Below are positions 1 to 8,106 of a DNA stretch of 46,564 bases, piece after piece. This DNA comes from Rhodocyclales bacterium RIFCSPLOWO2_02_FULL_63_24 (GTDB lineage Bacteria; Pseudomonadota; Gammaproteobacteria; Burkholderiales; Rhodocyclaceae). The stretch is from positions 1 through 46,564 of the forward strand of contig MHZX01000129.1 of NCBI GenBank assembly GCA_001828935.1, written 5' to 3'. Position 1 is the first letter of the stretch; every line of letters starts with the position of its first letter. A model generated the notes under the pieces. That model was given only the letters and a program-made list of their open reading frames with translations, had not been told where the DNA came from and did not search any database. The translations under genes were made by a program, and so were the position numbers.

Positions 1-87
1 ACACCCTTGCCGTTCGGCTAACTCTTCCCCTTGCCGGGCGAGTAGAGGACTTTCACCTCCAAGTAAGTGCGCCCTGCCGGGCGCACC

Positions 88-116
88 AAAAAAAACGCAA
101 CCCGAATAAGGTTGCG
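88..116 (-). terminator. Intrinsic terminator, minus strand
   Basis: CGCAACC (96-102) pairs with GGTTGCG (110-116) around a 7-nt loop. The eight A residues at 88-95 read as a U-tract on the minus strand. This fits a Rho-independent terminator for leftward transcription, although no minus-strand gene feeding it is visible between it and the OsmC-family gene. Confidence 0.5.
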
Positions 117-300
117 CTTAATCCACGCCAAAGGAGGAGGGTGGAGGAGACAAGGGTCAAACACGGACTGACTAAACTGCTTAAGGTATCAGTCTGCGTT
201 CAGTTGGAGCGATTCTTTCACAACTAATGCTGCAATGCAAGATATTTTGTGCATTGCGCAACAGAGGTGGAGCGTAGCGGCATGCCAACCTCCAATCTTA

Positions 301-328
301 TTGATTACATTAGTAATTAATCTATTTA
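301..328 (+). promoter_or_regulatory. Candidate sigma-70 promoter of the OsmC-family gene
   Basis: TTGATT (301-306) and TATTTA (323-328) are separated by 16 bp in the only AT-rich stretch before the gene. The spacer contains a short palindrome, ATTAC-N4-GTAAT, near 304-317 that could be an operator. The assignment rests on sequence similarity alone, and the leader to the chosen ATG would be about 140 nt. Confidence 0.3.
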
Positions 329-473
329 CTTGCAAATCCAAACTGAGAAATTTGTTTATGGCGTCGCAAACGGGTCGTCGCCACACCAAAATACGATCCG
401 TTTGGTGCGGCGCCACATTCGCATTTCGGCTCCCCGGATAGAATGCCGGCAATTGCTTGATGGAGTGGAATGC

Positions 474-899
474 ATGGAATGCACAGTACGATGGCATGAG
501 GGGATGAGTTTTGTTGCCGAGACCGGCAGCGGACATTTGGTATGCATGGACGGAGCGCCCGATGCGGGCGGACGCAACCTGGCGCCGCGGCCGATGGAAA
601 TGCTGCTGGCCGGTACCGGTGGCTGCACGGCCTTCGACATTGTGCTGATCCTGAAGCGCGGCCGCCATGAAGTGAGCGGGTGCGAAGTAAAGCTTCAGGC
701 CGATCGTGCCGAGATGGATCCGAAAGTCTTTACGCGCATCAACATGCACTTCGTGGTGACCGGAAAGAATCTCAAGCCGGAGGTGGTCGAGCGTGCGGTC
801 AAGCTATCCGCCGAGAAATACTGCTCGGCGTCGATCATGCTCGGCCAGACGGCCGAGATCACCCATAGCTTCGAGGTGCTTGAGCCTCAGGCGACGTAG
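474..899 (+). CDS. OsmC family protein (YhfA-like)
   Basis: A 141-aa OsmC/Ohr-superfamily protein. The fold and the two conserved cysteines are recognisable: Cys51 in the TGGCTAFD segment and Cys117 in EKYCSAS. In characterised OsmC/Ohr members this pair reduces organic hydroperoxides. Start MECTVRWHEG matches the usual beginning of the YhfA-type subgroup, whose substrate is not established, so peroxidase activity is inferred. The ATG at 474 has GGAG 8 nt upstream; a longer frame from 330 was rejected because the extension is unrelated. The 3' end overlaps the end of coq7 on the other strand by 13 bp, so the two genes converge. Expected location is the cytoplasm. Confidence 0.85.
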   Translation: MECTVRWHEGMSFVAETGSGHLVCMDGAPDAGGRNLAPRPMEMLLAGTGGCTAFDIVLILKRGRHEVSGCEVKLQADRAEMDPKVFTRINMHFVVTGKNLKPEVVERAVKLSAEKYCSASIMLGQTAEITHSFEVLEPQAT

Positions 900-1510
900 G
901 AAAGCTTCGTCATGAGCTTCGACGAAAGTTTCATCGCCAACTTGATTGGCGAAGGTAGCTCCCTGGCGCCATAGTGATTCGCTGTTTCGGCATGGCGAAT
1001 CTCGTCGACTTTCATTTGCTCCAGAACTTCCCACGACTTGCGATCCTGCGCCGGCAAGCGGGCCTTGTGGCTTTCCAGATGCCCTTCCACCTGACGCTCG
1101 GTTTCCGCAAGAAAACCGAGACTCCAAGCATCGCCGCATTTTCCGGCGAATGCGCCAATCGCAAGGGAGCCGGCATACCACAGCGGATTGAACAGGCTCT
1201 TGCGCCCGCCTAACTCGGCAATACGCCGCTCAGTCCAGTTGAGATGTTCGGTCTCTTCCCAGGCCGCCTGCTCCAACTCGCGCTTGACCGCCGGATCGCG
1301 TGAACTCAGCGCTTGGCCTTGATACAAGGCCTGGGCGCAGATTTCACCGCAGTGGTTGACTCGCATCAGAGCCGCAACATGGCGCTTCTCGGCTTCGCTC
1401 ATTTCCGCCTCGCGCAGATCCTCGCCAGGCATCGGACGGCGAGTCGGAGCAGAGGCAAAGACCGCGCGCAAGGCCTTGTCGAATTCCGGGATCAGGATGT
1501 CGATCAGCAA
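887..1510 (-). CDS. coq7: 2-octaprenyl-3-methyl-6-methoxy-1,4-benzoquinol hydroxylase (demethoxyubiquinone hydroxylase)
   Basis: Coq7 catalyses the penultimate oxygen-dependent hydroxylation in ubiquinone synthesis, at the membrane. The 207-aa length is normal. Di-iron ligands are visible: Glu56 in CGE, the E86-x-x-H89 pair in EETEHL, Glu138, and E170-x-x-H173 in DEIRH. I chose TTG at 1510 because translation then begins MLIDILIPEFDKAL, the family's normal N terminus, with GGAG 5 nt upstream; an in-frame upstream extension to 1585 runs into the CNP1-like gene and has no family similarity. It is the last gene of the rppH-CNP1-coq7 operon. Its 3' end overlaps the OsmC-family gene antisense. Confidence 0.92.
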   Translation of the reverse strand: MLIDILIPEFDKALRAVFASAPTRRPMPGEDLREAEMSEAEKRHVAALMRVNHCGEICAQALYQGQALSSRDPAVKRELEQAAWEETEHLNWTERRIAELGGRKSLFNPLWYAGSLAIGAFAGKCGDAWSLGFLAETERQVEGHLESHKARLPAQDRKSWEVLEQMKVDEIRHAETANHYGARELPSPIKLAMKLSSKLMTKLSYVA

Positions 1511-1523
1511 GAGCGCTCCGTTA

Positions 1524-2069
1524 TTAGTTCGAATTGGGATGCTTGCCCAGACGCAGGGCATTACGGCCTTCGTCAGCATCGGCAATTGCGGTGCCGGTCG
1601 GGCAAAACAGATCGCGGCTCAACGCAGCGTGGTGCCGATTGACCGGTTTGTTTTCGATCGGCCGCCATTCGACGCGGGCGGCGCGCGACTTGACCCAGGT
1701 GCCGTCGCTGCGACCCGTGGCGTAATGTTTCCAGTTTCGTTCCCGGCAATTGATGCCCTCGAAACTGACATTGGTGGCGCCGCCGGCCGTCTTTACGACG
1801 AGCGCATAGCGGACCACGCCGTCGGCACCTACGGAAAGTGTGCTGGCGTCGACGAGGTACTTGTTGGTAGCTACTGCGCTAACGTAGAACTCACGCAGAT
1901 TTTCTTCCTTGGGAAAGGCGGGAAGCTCGACGTCCTGCTGCTCCTGCCAAGGCGCGGCATCGTCGTAGCCCGTGTTGTATCGCGCGGTACCGTCGCCAAA
2001 ACGATCCGGCGCTTGCGCGGCGGCACTCGCCGCCACGCCCACCAGAAGCAGGATCGCCCAGAGTTTCAC
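1524..2069 (-). CDS. CNP1-like family protein, exported
   Basis: A 181-aa protein with a clear signal peptide ([20 protein letters not shown]), so it is probably periplasmic. The mature part matches the CNP1-like family, named after a protein of a cryptic neisserial plasmid: [24 protein letters not shown] and the WRPIE segment followed by [14 protein letters not shown] are typical. Function is unknown. The start is GTG at 2069, overlapping the rppH stop as GTGA, which implies translational coupling. The conserved link to rppH and coq7 in betaproteobacteria is recalled from general knowledge and does not itself reveal a role. Confidence 0.85.
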   Translation of the reverse strand: MKLWAILLLVGVAASAAAQAPDRFGDGTARYNTGYDDAAPWQEQQDVELPAFPKEENLREFYVSAVATNKYLVDASTLSVGADGVVRYALVVKTAGGATNVSFEGINCRERNWKHYATGRSDGTWVKSRAARVEWRPIENKPVNRHHAALSRDLFCPTGTAIADADEGRNALRLGKHPNSN

Positions 2070-2593
2070 TTTTCTGAGCCTTCGGTGTCCCGTTCCCAGC
2101 GCGGGACGCGCTCGTCGGGATGCACGAACAGCAAACGTGCCAACTCGATCAAGGCAGCCTCATATACGCCGCGTTTGAACTCGATCACGCTGGCCAGCGG
2201 AATCCAGTAGCTGTTCCAGCGCCAGGCATCGAATTCCGGATGTTCGCTGGCACGCAGGCAGACGTCGCTGTCACGACCGACCAGCCGCAACAGAAACCAG
2301 ATCTGCTTCTGTCCCTTGTAGGTGCTGCGCCATTCCCGGCGAATCCAGTGCTTCGGCACTTCATAGCGTAACCAGTCGCGCGTGCGGCCGATGATCCGCA
2401 CATGTTCGGGCTTGAGGCCGGTTTCCTCCTCCAGTTCGCGGAGCATCGCCTGCTCGGGCGTTTCGCCCTTCTTGATGCCCCCCTGCGGGAACTGCCAGGA
2501 ATGTTCGCGGATGCGCTTGCCCCAAAAGACCTCGTTGCGACTGTTGACCAGAACGATGCCGACGTTCGGGCGAAAGCCTTCACGATCGAGCAT
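2066..2593 (-). CDS. rppH: RNA pyrophosphohydrolase
   Basis: RppH removes pyrophosphate from the 5' end of triphosphorylated mRNA and so starts RNase E-dependent decay in the cytoplasm. The 175-aa sequence has a perfect Nudix box from Gly38 (GGIKKGE, then RELEEETGL ending at Leu60). The opening [15 protein letters not shown] and the WQFPQGG segment are characteristic of RppH as opposed to other Nudix enzymes. It is divergent from proS with a 131-bp gap that should hold both promoters. Downstream it overlaps the CNP1-like gene. Confidence 0.95.
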   Translation of the reverse strand: MLDREGFRPNVGIVLVNSRNEVFWGKRIREHSWQFPQGGIKKGETPEQAMLRELEEETGLKPEHVRIIGRTRDWLRYEVPKHWIRREWRSTYKGQKQIWFLLRLVGRDSDVCLRASEHPEFDAWRWNSYWIPLASVIEFKRGVYEAALIELARLLFVHPDERVPRWERDTEGSEK

Positions 2594-2689
2594 GATGCAT
2601 ATTCCAATGATTGACTGGTAAACATTCTTTCACAATCGCGCCTCGCTGGAAAGCCGCATTTGCCGTATCTGCAAATTTGTGGCCGAAGG

Positions 2690-2695
2690 TAAAAT
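2690..2695 (+). promoter_or_regulatory. Possible -10 element of proS
   Basis: TAAAAT at 2690-2695 lies 30 nt before the proS ATG in the rppH/proS divergent gap. No good -35 hexamer is seen at the right distance, so this is only a candidate. Confidence 0.25.
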
Positions 2696-2724
2696 GTGCG
2701 TTTCCCGTTCGTTCAGCCCAAGCC

Positions 2725-4437
2725 ATGCGTGCCAGCCAGTTCTTCATCGCCACTCTCAAGGAAGCTCCCTCCGACGCCGAAATCGTCAGCCACAAGCTGA
2801 TGCTGCGCGCCGGCCTGATCCGTCGTCTCGCCGGCGGCATCTACACCTGGCTGCCGATGGGGCTGCGCGTATTGCGCAAAGTCGAGAACATCGTGCGCGA
2901 GGAAATGAATCGCGCCGGAGCCATCGAATTGCTCATGCCGGCGGTACAACCTTTTGAATTATGGGAGGAATCCGGACGCGGCCCGAAGTATGGTCCGGAA
3001 CTGCTGCGCTTCAAGGACCGCCACCAGCGCGAGTTCGTGATCGGACCGACGCACGAGGAAGTCATCACCGACGTGGTGCGCCGCGAGGTCAAGAGCTATC
3101 GTCACCTGCCACGCCATTTCTATCAGATCCAGACCAAGTTCCGCGACGAGATCCGGCCGCGCTTTGGTGTCATGCGTGGACGCGAGTTTCTGATGAAGGA
3201 CGGCTATTCTTTCCACACCTCCTACGCCGACCTGGAGCGCGAATACCGCAACATGTACGACACCTATAGCCGCATCTTCACCCGCCTCGGCCTGAAGTTC
3301 CGCGCCGTGGCGGCCGACACCGGCGCCATCGGCGGCACCGGCTCGCACGAGTTCCATGTGCTGGCGGATTCCGGCGAGGACGCGATCGCCTTTTGCCCGG
3401 CATCGGACTATGCGGCCAACGTCGAACTCGCGGAAGCGGTTGCGCCTGCAGGAGTCGGCGCCGGTGCCACGGCAGCCATGGAGAAAAAGGCCACTCCGAA
3501 AAAGACCAAGTGCGAGGACGTCGCCGCCTTTTTGGGCCTGCCCGTGACGCAGACCGTCAAGGCCATCGCCGTCATGGCGGAAAAGGAAGGTGGCAGCGAG
3601 TTCGTCCTGCTCCTGCTGCGTGGCGATCACGATCTGAACGAGATCAAGGCGCAGAAGGTGGTCGGCGAGTTCCGCTTCGCCCGCGACGAGGAAATCGTCG
3701 CCGCACTCGGCTGCAAGCCGGGCTACATCGGTGCGGTGGGATTCTCCGGCCGGGTCGTCGCCGATCGCAGCGTCGCCGTGATGAGCGACTGCATCTGCGG
3801 CGCCAACGAGGAAGGCTACCATCTCACCGGCGTCAATTTCGGCCGCGACCTGCCGCCACCCGAAACCGTTGCCGACATCCGCAACGTGGTCGAGGGCGAC
3901 CCCTCGCCCGACGGCAAGGGCGCGCTGGAGCTGTGCCGCGGCATCGAGGTCGGCCACATCTTCCAGTTGCGCACCAGGTATGCCGAAGCGTTGAAATGCA
4001 CTTTCCTCGACGAGCAAGGCAAGGACCAGGTCATGGAAATGGGCTGCTACGGCATCGGCGTATCTCGCATCGTCGGCGCCGCCATCGAGCAGGGCCACGA
4101 CGATCGCGGCATCATCTTCCCGGCCGGCATCGCGCCCTTCGCCGTGGCCGTGGTGCCGATGAATTACGCCAAATCGGATGCCGTTCGCACCGCCGCCGGC
4201 GCGCTCCATGCCGAGCTGCTGGCTGCCGGCATCGACGCCATCCTCGACGACCGCGACGAGCGGCCCGGCTCGATGTTCGCCGACTGGGAACTGATCGGCA
4301 TTCCGCATCGCGTGGTGGTCGGCGAGCGCGGCCTCAAGGAAGGCAAGCTGGAATACAAGGGACGGAGCGACACCGAAGCGACCATGGTCGCGGCTGGCGA
4401 CATGGTGGCCGTCCTCAAACAGAAGCTGTGCGGCTGA
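2725..4437 (+). CDS. proS: Prolyl-tRNA synthetase, prokaryotic type
   Basis: A class II aminoacyl-tRNA synthetase that charges tRNA-Pro in the cytoplasm. The 570-aa length fits the bacterial type, which carries an editing (INS) domain between motifs 2 and 3; here it spans roughly residues 225-405. Motif 2 is visible as [18 protein letters not shown] and the motif 3 region as [14 protein letters not shown]. The C-terminal anticodon-binding domain includes [16 protein letters not shown]. The ATG at 2725 gives the family N terminus [19 protein letters not shown]; an open extension back to 2611 is not family-like. The end overlaps the start of the lytic transglycosylase by 10 bp. Confidence 0.97.
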   Translation: MRASQFFIATLKEAPSDAEIVSHKLMLRAGLIRRLAGGIYTWLPMGLRVLRKVENIVREEMNRAGAIELLMPAVQPFELWEESGRGPKYGPELLRFKDRHQREFVIGPTHEEVITDVVRREVKSYRHLPRHFYQIQTKFRDEIRPRFGVMRGREFLMKDGYSFHTSYADLEREYRNMYDTYSRIFTRLGLKFRAVAADTGAIGGTGSHEFHVLADSGEDAIAFCPASDYAANVELAEAVAPAGVGAGATAAMEKKATPKKTKCEDVAAFLGLPVTQTVKAIAVMAEKEGGSEFVLLLLRGDHDLNEIKAQKVVGEFRFARDEEIVAALGCKPGYIGAVGFSGRVVADRSVAVMSDCICGANEEGYHLTGVNFGRDLPPPETVADIRNVVEGDPSPDGKGALELCRGIEVGHIFQLRTRYAEALKCTFLDEQGKDQVMEMGCYGIGVSRIVGAAIEQGHDDRGIIFPAGIAPFAVAVVPMNYAKSDAVRTAAGALHAELLAAGIDAILDDRDERPGSMFADWELIGIPHRVVVGERGLKEGKLEYKGRSDTEATMVAAGDMVAVLKQKLCG

Positions 4438-5042
4438 TATTTGGTCTCGCGCTGAACCTCGCCGTCGCGCTGTTGCCAACGGCGACTTGGGCCGGCGCGC
4501 AGCACTATGAACCTCTGGCTGACAGCGTGCGGGCGGGCTTGCACGCTGCGATTGCCGACCGCGCAGCACCCGAGCCGCAGTTTCCCTCGATCCAGGAAAA
4601 GGTGAACTGGCTGACCGAGATGTCGGCGCGCCTGACCCGCCGCATGCCCGACCGCGAGGCGCGCCTGGATTTCCTCAAGACCGTGTATTACGAAGCCAAG
4701 CGCGCCGGCCTCGATCCGCAGATGGTGCTCGGCCTGATCCAGGTCGAGAGCGGCTTCAAGAAATATTCCGTTTCCTCGGCCGGTGCCCGCGGCTATATGC
4801 AAGTGATGCCCTTCTGGGTTCGCCTGATCGGCCACAAGGACAGCAACCTGTTCCACATGCGCACCAACCTGCGCTTCGGCTGCACCATCCTGCGCCACTA
4901 CCTGGACATCGAGAACGGCGATCTCTACCGCGCGCTGGGACGTTACAACGGCAGCCTGGGCAAACCTGAGTACCCCGGCATGGTGCGGGGGGCGTGGGAA
5001 AAGCAGTGGAGTTGGGGACCGCAGGTGATCGGGCCGCGATAG
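4428..5042 (+). CDS. Lytic transglycosylase, SLT domain
   Basis: A 204-aa exported murein lytic transglycosylase, expected to cleave peptidoglycan glycan strands in the periplasm. With the GTG start at 4428 the protein begins with a good signal peptide ([17 protein letters not shown], cleavage near residues 22-24). Catalytic Glu107 sits in [18 protein letters not shown], followed by GYMQVMPFW and later RYNGS, the SLT family-1 hallmarks. The start lies inside the last codons of proS, suggesting co-transcription and coupling. No ATG exists at a sensible position, and the ribosome-binding site is weak (AGAAG). The frame stays open far upstream only because it is a shadow of proS. Confidence 0.85.
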   Translation: MRLIFGLALNLAVALLPTATWAGAQHYEPLADSVRAGLHAAIADRAAPEPQFPSIQEKVNWLTEMSARLTRRMPDREARLDFLKTVYYEAKRAGLDPQMVLGLIQVESGFKKYSVSSAGARGYMQVMPFWVRLIGHKDSNLFHMRTNLRFGCTILRHYLDIENGDLYRALGRYNGSLGKPEYPGMVRGAWEKQWSWGPQVIGPR

Positions 5043-5059
5043 GCCCTGCGCTATTTCGT

Positions 5060-5081
5060 CGCCGTAACGCCAGCGCCGACT
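5060..5081 (+). repeat. Copy of the dispersed 22-nt motif
   Basis: CGCCGTAACG followed by CCAGCGCCGACT, 18 bp after the lytic transglycosylase stop. It forms the outer end of the left inverted repeat. Confidence 0.6.
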
Positions 5082-5345
5082 CTTGCTTCAGTGCCATCCC
5101 CGAGGCCGCGCCGGGTCTCGCCCCGGCAGGCGACCTACTTTCTTGTTCGCGCAAGAAAGTAGGCAAAGAAGCGCTCCCCGCCTCCCCGGCCCTTTGGGCT
5201 ACCCTCGCTGCGGAAGGCCCGCCGGGCCGGTCGCTAAACTCGCTTCGCTCAGACAACGCGACCGGACTTCCCCCGGCGAACCTTTCTCGCTCGGCGGGTC
5301 AGAGGGGAATACAAACCGTCGCGCGTGTCAGGTCGTGCTGAAAGT
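5060..5345 (+). repeat. Dispersed repeat, left copy of an inverted pair
   Basis: About 280 bp that recur in opposite orientation at 6346-6643, beyond the Mrr-like gene. Shared blocks, in order from the outer end: the 22-nt motif ending AGCGCCGACT (5060-5081), GCCGGG-TCTCGC-CCCGGC (5110-5127), an 11-bp hairpin CTACTTTCTTG/CAAGAAAGTAG (5135-5162), AGGCAAAGAAGCGCTCCCCG, CTACCCTCGCTGCGGAAGG with the GCCCGCCGGGCCGGTCGC that follows, CAACGCGACCGG, and GCTCGGCGGGTCAGAGGGGA. Open frames across it are repeat artefacts. No transposase is present. The type is a family I have seen as spurious ORFs in many proteobacterial genomes, but I cannot name it. Confidence 0.85.
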
Positions 5346-5466
5346 CACGTGAAGTTGATCTTTTTGGTTGCAATCCCCAAAGCATAGCCAGTGATACCAT
5401 GCTTCCGAGCAACCCCTGCGAATTAGCTGTTCAATTCTTTTGCCCGGTCCATTTGAGCTGCGACCT

Positions 5467-6345
5467 ATGACGCGAAAAAAGAAAGAGGAAGGTTCCCAGT
5501 TCGTCCGATACTTCGGGCCACTTCTGGATGCACTTCGCGGCCTTGGTGGTTCCGGAACACCAGATGAGGTTGTCGAACGAATCGCTAAGGATTTTGGCAT
5601 CTCCGATGCAGTTCAAAATGAACTTCTTCCATCTGGCGAATCTCGGTATCGAAATCAGGTTGCATGGGCGAGGTTCTACTTGGTCCGTGAAGGCCTTCTC
5701 GACTCATCAAAGCGCGGGGTCTGGAGTCTTACTGAGCGAGGGCGTGGAACTACGCTTTCGCCGGAGCAGTCGCGCGAGATTTTCCTCAAATGGGTCCGCA
5801 TCTATCAAGAACAACGACGAGCAAAAATACAGGCGCCGGAACCTGCAGAGGAACAAGTGGCCGAAGGCACCGGTGCCACGCCTAGCGACTACCGCGGCCA
5901 AGTCATCGGCCTACTTCTGAAACTGCCTCCATCGGGCTTTGAGCGGCTGTCTCAGCGCCTGTTAAGGGAGGCTGGCTTTACCCAGGTCGTGGTTACTGGT
6001 AGTAGTGGTGATGGGGGTATCGACGGATATGGCACTCTCCAAATCAATCCATTGGTTTCCTTCAAAGTCCTTTTCCAATGCAAACGCTACACAAAATCCG
6101 TCTCCCCCTCGCATGTTCGCGATTTCCGTGGCGCAATGGCTGGTCGTGCGGATAAGGGCATATTCATCACAACCGGAACCTTCTCTGCCGAGGCCCGTCG
6201 TGAAGCCTCACGCGATGGAGTTCCGCCAATTGAGCTTATAGATGGAGAGAAGCTCGTTGACATGCTTGAGTATCTTGAACTCGGCCTCAAACCGGTAACT
6301 ACTTATGAAATTGACGAGTCATTCTTTGGCGAGTTCAAGGGCTAG
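5467..6345 (+). CDS. Mrr-like restriction endonuclease
   Basis: A 292-aa protein with the Mrr architecture. An N-terminal winged-helix domain (about residues 10-95, similar to Mrr_N) is joined by a charged linker to a C-terminal PD-(D/E)XK-type nuclease (about 140-265). Catalytic signs are Glu159 in GFERL, Asp186 in GDGGIDG, and Gln204-x-Lys206 in FQCKRY, the QxK variant typical of Mrr. Mrr enzymes cut methylated foreign DNA; the specificity here is unknown. No methyltransferase is adjacent, consistent with a type IV system. The start is ATG 5467 (MTRKKKEE). The gene is visibly less GC-rich than its neighbours and lies exactly between two inverted repeat copies, so acquisition by transfer is likely. 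Confidence 0.85.
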   Translation: MTRKKKEEGSQFVRYFGPLLDALRGLGGSGTPDEVVERIAKDFGISDAVQNELLPSGESRYRNQVAWARFYLVREGLLDSSKRGVWSLTERGRGTTLSPEQSREIFLKWVRIYQEQRRAKIQAPEPAEEQVAEGTGATPSDYRGQVIGLLLKLPPSGFERLSQRLLREAGFTQVVVTGSSGDGGIDGYGTLQINPLVSFKVLFQCKRYTKSVSPSHVRDFRGAMAGRADKGIFITTGTFSAEARREASRDGVPPIELIDGEKLVDMLEYLELGLKPVTTYEIDESFFGEFKG

Positions 6346-6643
6346 TTTTCGGCACGGTCTGACACGCGTGACGCTTTTCATTCCCCTCTGACCCGCCGAG
6401 CGAGGAAGGTTCGCCGGGAGGTTTCCGGTCGCGTTGTCCGACGACGGCCGGTTTTTGGCCGGCTAGTTTAGCGACCGGCCCGGCGGGCCTTCCGCAGCGA
6501 GGGTAGCCCGCAGGGCCGGGGCGGCGGGGAGCGCTTCTTTGCCTACTTTCTTGCGCAAACAAGAAAGTAGGTCGCCTGCCGGGGCGAGACCCGGCATCTC
6601 CCTTGAGAGTACAGCCCCAGAAGTCGGCGCTGACGATACGGCG
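6346..6643 (-). repeat. Dispersed repeat, right copy of an inverted pair
   Basis: The reverse complement matches 5060-5345 over nearly its whole length with scattered differences. The hairpin CTACTTTCTTG/CAAGAAAGTAG is at 6543-6570 and the 22-nt motif is at 6622-6643. The copy begins immediately after the stop of the Mrr-like gene. It has a small insertion relative to the left copy: the inverted pair GGCCGG and CCGGCC around 6447-6464. An open frame over 6335-6655 on the minus strand is an artefact of the repeat. Confidence 0.85.
6622..6643 (-). repeat. Copy of the dispersed 22-nt motif
   Basis: Minus strand CGCCGTATCG followed by TCAGCGCCGACT. It forms the outer end of the right inverted repeat. 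Confidence 0.6.
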
Positions 6644-6665
6644 GAAATTACGCACTGACCTCTGG

Positions 6666-6685
6666 ATTCCCGCTTTCGCGGGAAT
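6666..6685. repeat. dRS3-like 20-bp inverted repeat, possible ffh terminator
   Basis: ATTCCC (6666-6671), eight bases, GGGAAT (6680-6685). This fits the neisserial dRS3 consensus ATTCCC-N8-GGGAAT, and the inner bases also pair (GC-rich 9-bp stem). It lies 9 bp beyond the ffh stop and could end ffh transcripts, though no long T-run follows on the minus strand. Confidence 0.6.
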
Positions 6686-6694
6686 GACGAAGCG

Positions 6695-8050
6695 TCACCG
6701 CATCCCCGGCAGCATGCCCTTCATGCCCCGCATCATCTTCTGCATTCCCCCCTTGGAAAACTGCTTCATCATCTTCTGCGTCTGCTCGAACTGATTCAGC
6801 AGACGATTGACTTCCTGCACCGACACGCCGGCGCCGGTGGCGATGCGGCGCTTGCGGTTGGCCTTGATGATCTCGGGTTTGCTGCGCTCGCCCGGCGTCA
6901 TCGAGTTGATGATGCCTTCCAGGCGCCGCACGGTTTTGTCCTCCATGCCGCCGCCGGCCTTCTGCGCCAGAGCGCCGAACTGCGCGGGCAGTTTGTCGAG
7001 CATGGCGGCCATGCCGCCCATCTTCTTCATCTGGCCGATCTGGTCTTTGAAGTCGTTGAGATCGAAGCCCTTGCCGGCCTTCATCTTCTTGACGAATTCC
7101 TGCGCCTTGTCCTGATCGACGCCGCGCTGGGCTTCCTCGACCAGGCCGAGGATGTCGCCCATGCCGAGGATGCGCGAGGCCATGCGTTCGGGATGGAATT
7201 CCTCCAGCCCGGTGAGCTTTTCGCCGACCCCGGCGAACTTGATCGGCTTGCCGGTGACGTGGCGCACCGACAGCGCCGCGCCGCCGCGCGAATCGCCGTC
7301 GAGCTTGGTCAGGATCACGCCGGTCAGCGGCAGCGCCTCGTTGAAGGCCTTGGCCGTATTCACCGCATCCTGGCCGAGCATGGCGTCCACCACGAACAGG
7401 GCTTCTATCGGGTTCAGGAGGGCATGCAGATCCTTGATCTCGGCCATCATCGCTTCATCGATCGCGAGCCGTCCGGCGGTGTCGACGAAGAGCACGTCGT
7501 AGTAGTGCCGCTTGGCGTGATCCAGTGCGGCGGCGGCAATATCGGCTGGCTTCTGCCCGCCCGAAGAGGGGAAGAAGTCGATTCCGGCCTGGGCCGAAAC
7601 GGCTTTCAACTGCTCGATGGCGGCTGGGCGATAAACGTCGCAGCTTACCGTCAGGACCTTCTTCTTCTGTCGTTCCTTGAGCCACTTGCCGAGCTTGGCC
7701 GTGGTGGTGGTCTTGCCGGCCCCCTGTAGGCCCGACATCAGGATCACGGCCGGCGGCTGGGTGGCGAGATTCAAGCCGGAGCTGGCGCCACCCATCAACT
7801 CGGTCAACTCCCGATGCACGACGCCGACCAGCGCCTGGCCGGGCGTCAGGGAACCGATGACTTCCTGTCCCAGCGCCTTCTCCTTGACGTGGGCGGTGAA
7901 GTCCTTGACCACCGGCAGAGCCACGTCGGCTTCGAGCAAAGCCATGCGCACTTCGCGCAGCATGTCGGAAATGTTGTCGTCGGTCAGCCGGGCCTGGCCG
8001 CGCAGGTTCTTTACGACGCGGACGAGGCGCTGAGTAAGGTTATCTAGCAT
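6695..8050 (-). CDS. ffh: Signal recognition particle protein Ffh
   Basis: Ffh binds 4.5S RNA and signal sequences of nascent inner-membrane proteins, and docks with FtsY. The 451-aa protein has the N domain (MLDNLTQRLVRVVKNLRGQ), the GTPase G domain with P-loop GLQGAGKTTTTAKLG and DTAGRLAIDE, and a methionine-rich M domain ending KMMRGMKGMLPGMR. The ATG at 8050 gives the normal N terminus; a longer open frame to 8116 runs into the divergent gene's leader. It is divergent from a CcsA/YpjD-like gene, an arrangement also seen in enterobacteria. Confidence 0.97.
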   Translation of the reverse strand: MLDNLTQRLVRVVKNLRGQARLTDDNISDMLREVRMALLEADVALPVVKDFTAHVKEKALGQEVIGSLTPGQALVGVVHRELTELMGGASSGLNLATQPPAVILMSGLQGAGKTTTTAKLGKWLKERQKKKVLTVSCDVYRPAAIEQLKAVSAQAGIDFFPSSGGQKPADIAAAALDHAKRHYYDVLFVDTAGRLAIDEAMMAEIKDLHALLNPIEALFVVDAMLGQDAVNTAKAFNEALPLTGVILTKLDGDSRGGAALSVRHVTGKPIKFAGVGEKLTGLEEFHPERMASRILGMGDILGLVEEAQRGVDQDKAQEFVKKMKAGKGFDLNDFKDQIGQMKKMGGMAAMLDKLPAQFGALAQKAGGGMEDKTVRRLEGIINSMTPGERSKPEIIKANRKRRIATGAGVSVQEVNRLLNQFEQTQKMMKQFSKGGMQKMMRGMKGMLPGMR

Positions 8051-8106
8051 GAGTGGGAGACGGGTAGATGCAGAAAGAGATAGAAGGCTTGGTGTAGACT
8101 TCGCCG

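Larger units (their letters stand above)
1..473. other. Left-edge region without a supported gene
   Basis: No convincing gene is seen here. The left 90 bases contain a GC-rich hairpin (GTGCGCCC at 67-74 pairing with GGGCGCAC at 79-86), followed by an A-tract and a second hairpin at 96-116. Bases 130-155 carry two purine-rich Shine-Dalgarno-like blocks (GGAGGAG near 133 and again near 144), but no start codon or reading frame follows them. From about 240 to 360 the sequence becomes AT-rich and probably holds the promoter of the OsmC-family gene. An in-frame upstream extension of that gene to 330 exists, but it does not look like protein of the family. Confidence 0.5.

Noticed and set aside
330-473. 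Longer OsmC-family protein
   Set aside because: The extension has no family similarity, while ATG 474 has a ribosome-binding site and the conserved N terminus.
2959-4569. 536-codon open frame on the minus strand
   Set aside because: It is antisense to proS and has no recognisable domain.
6335-6655. Coding frame across the right repeat
   Set aside because: The same artefact occurs in the left copy; it is repeat sequence, with no start or composition typical of a gene.
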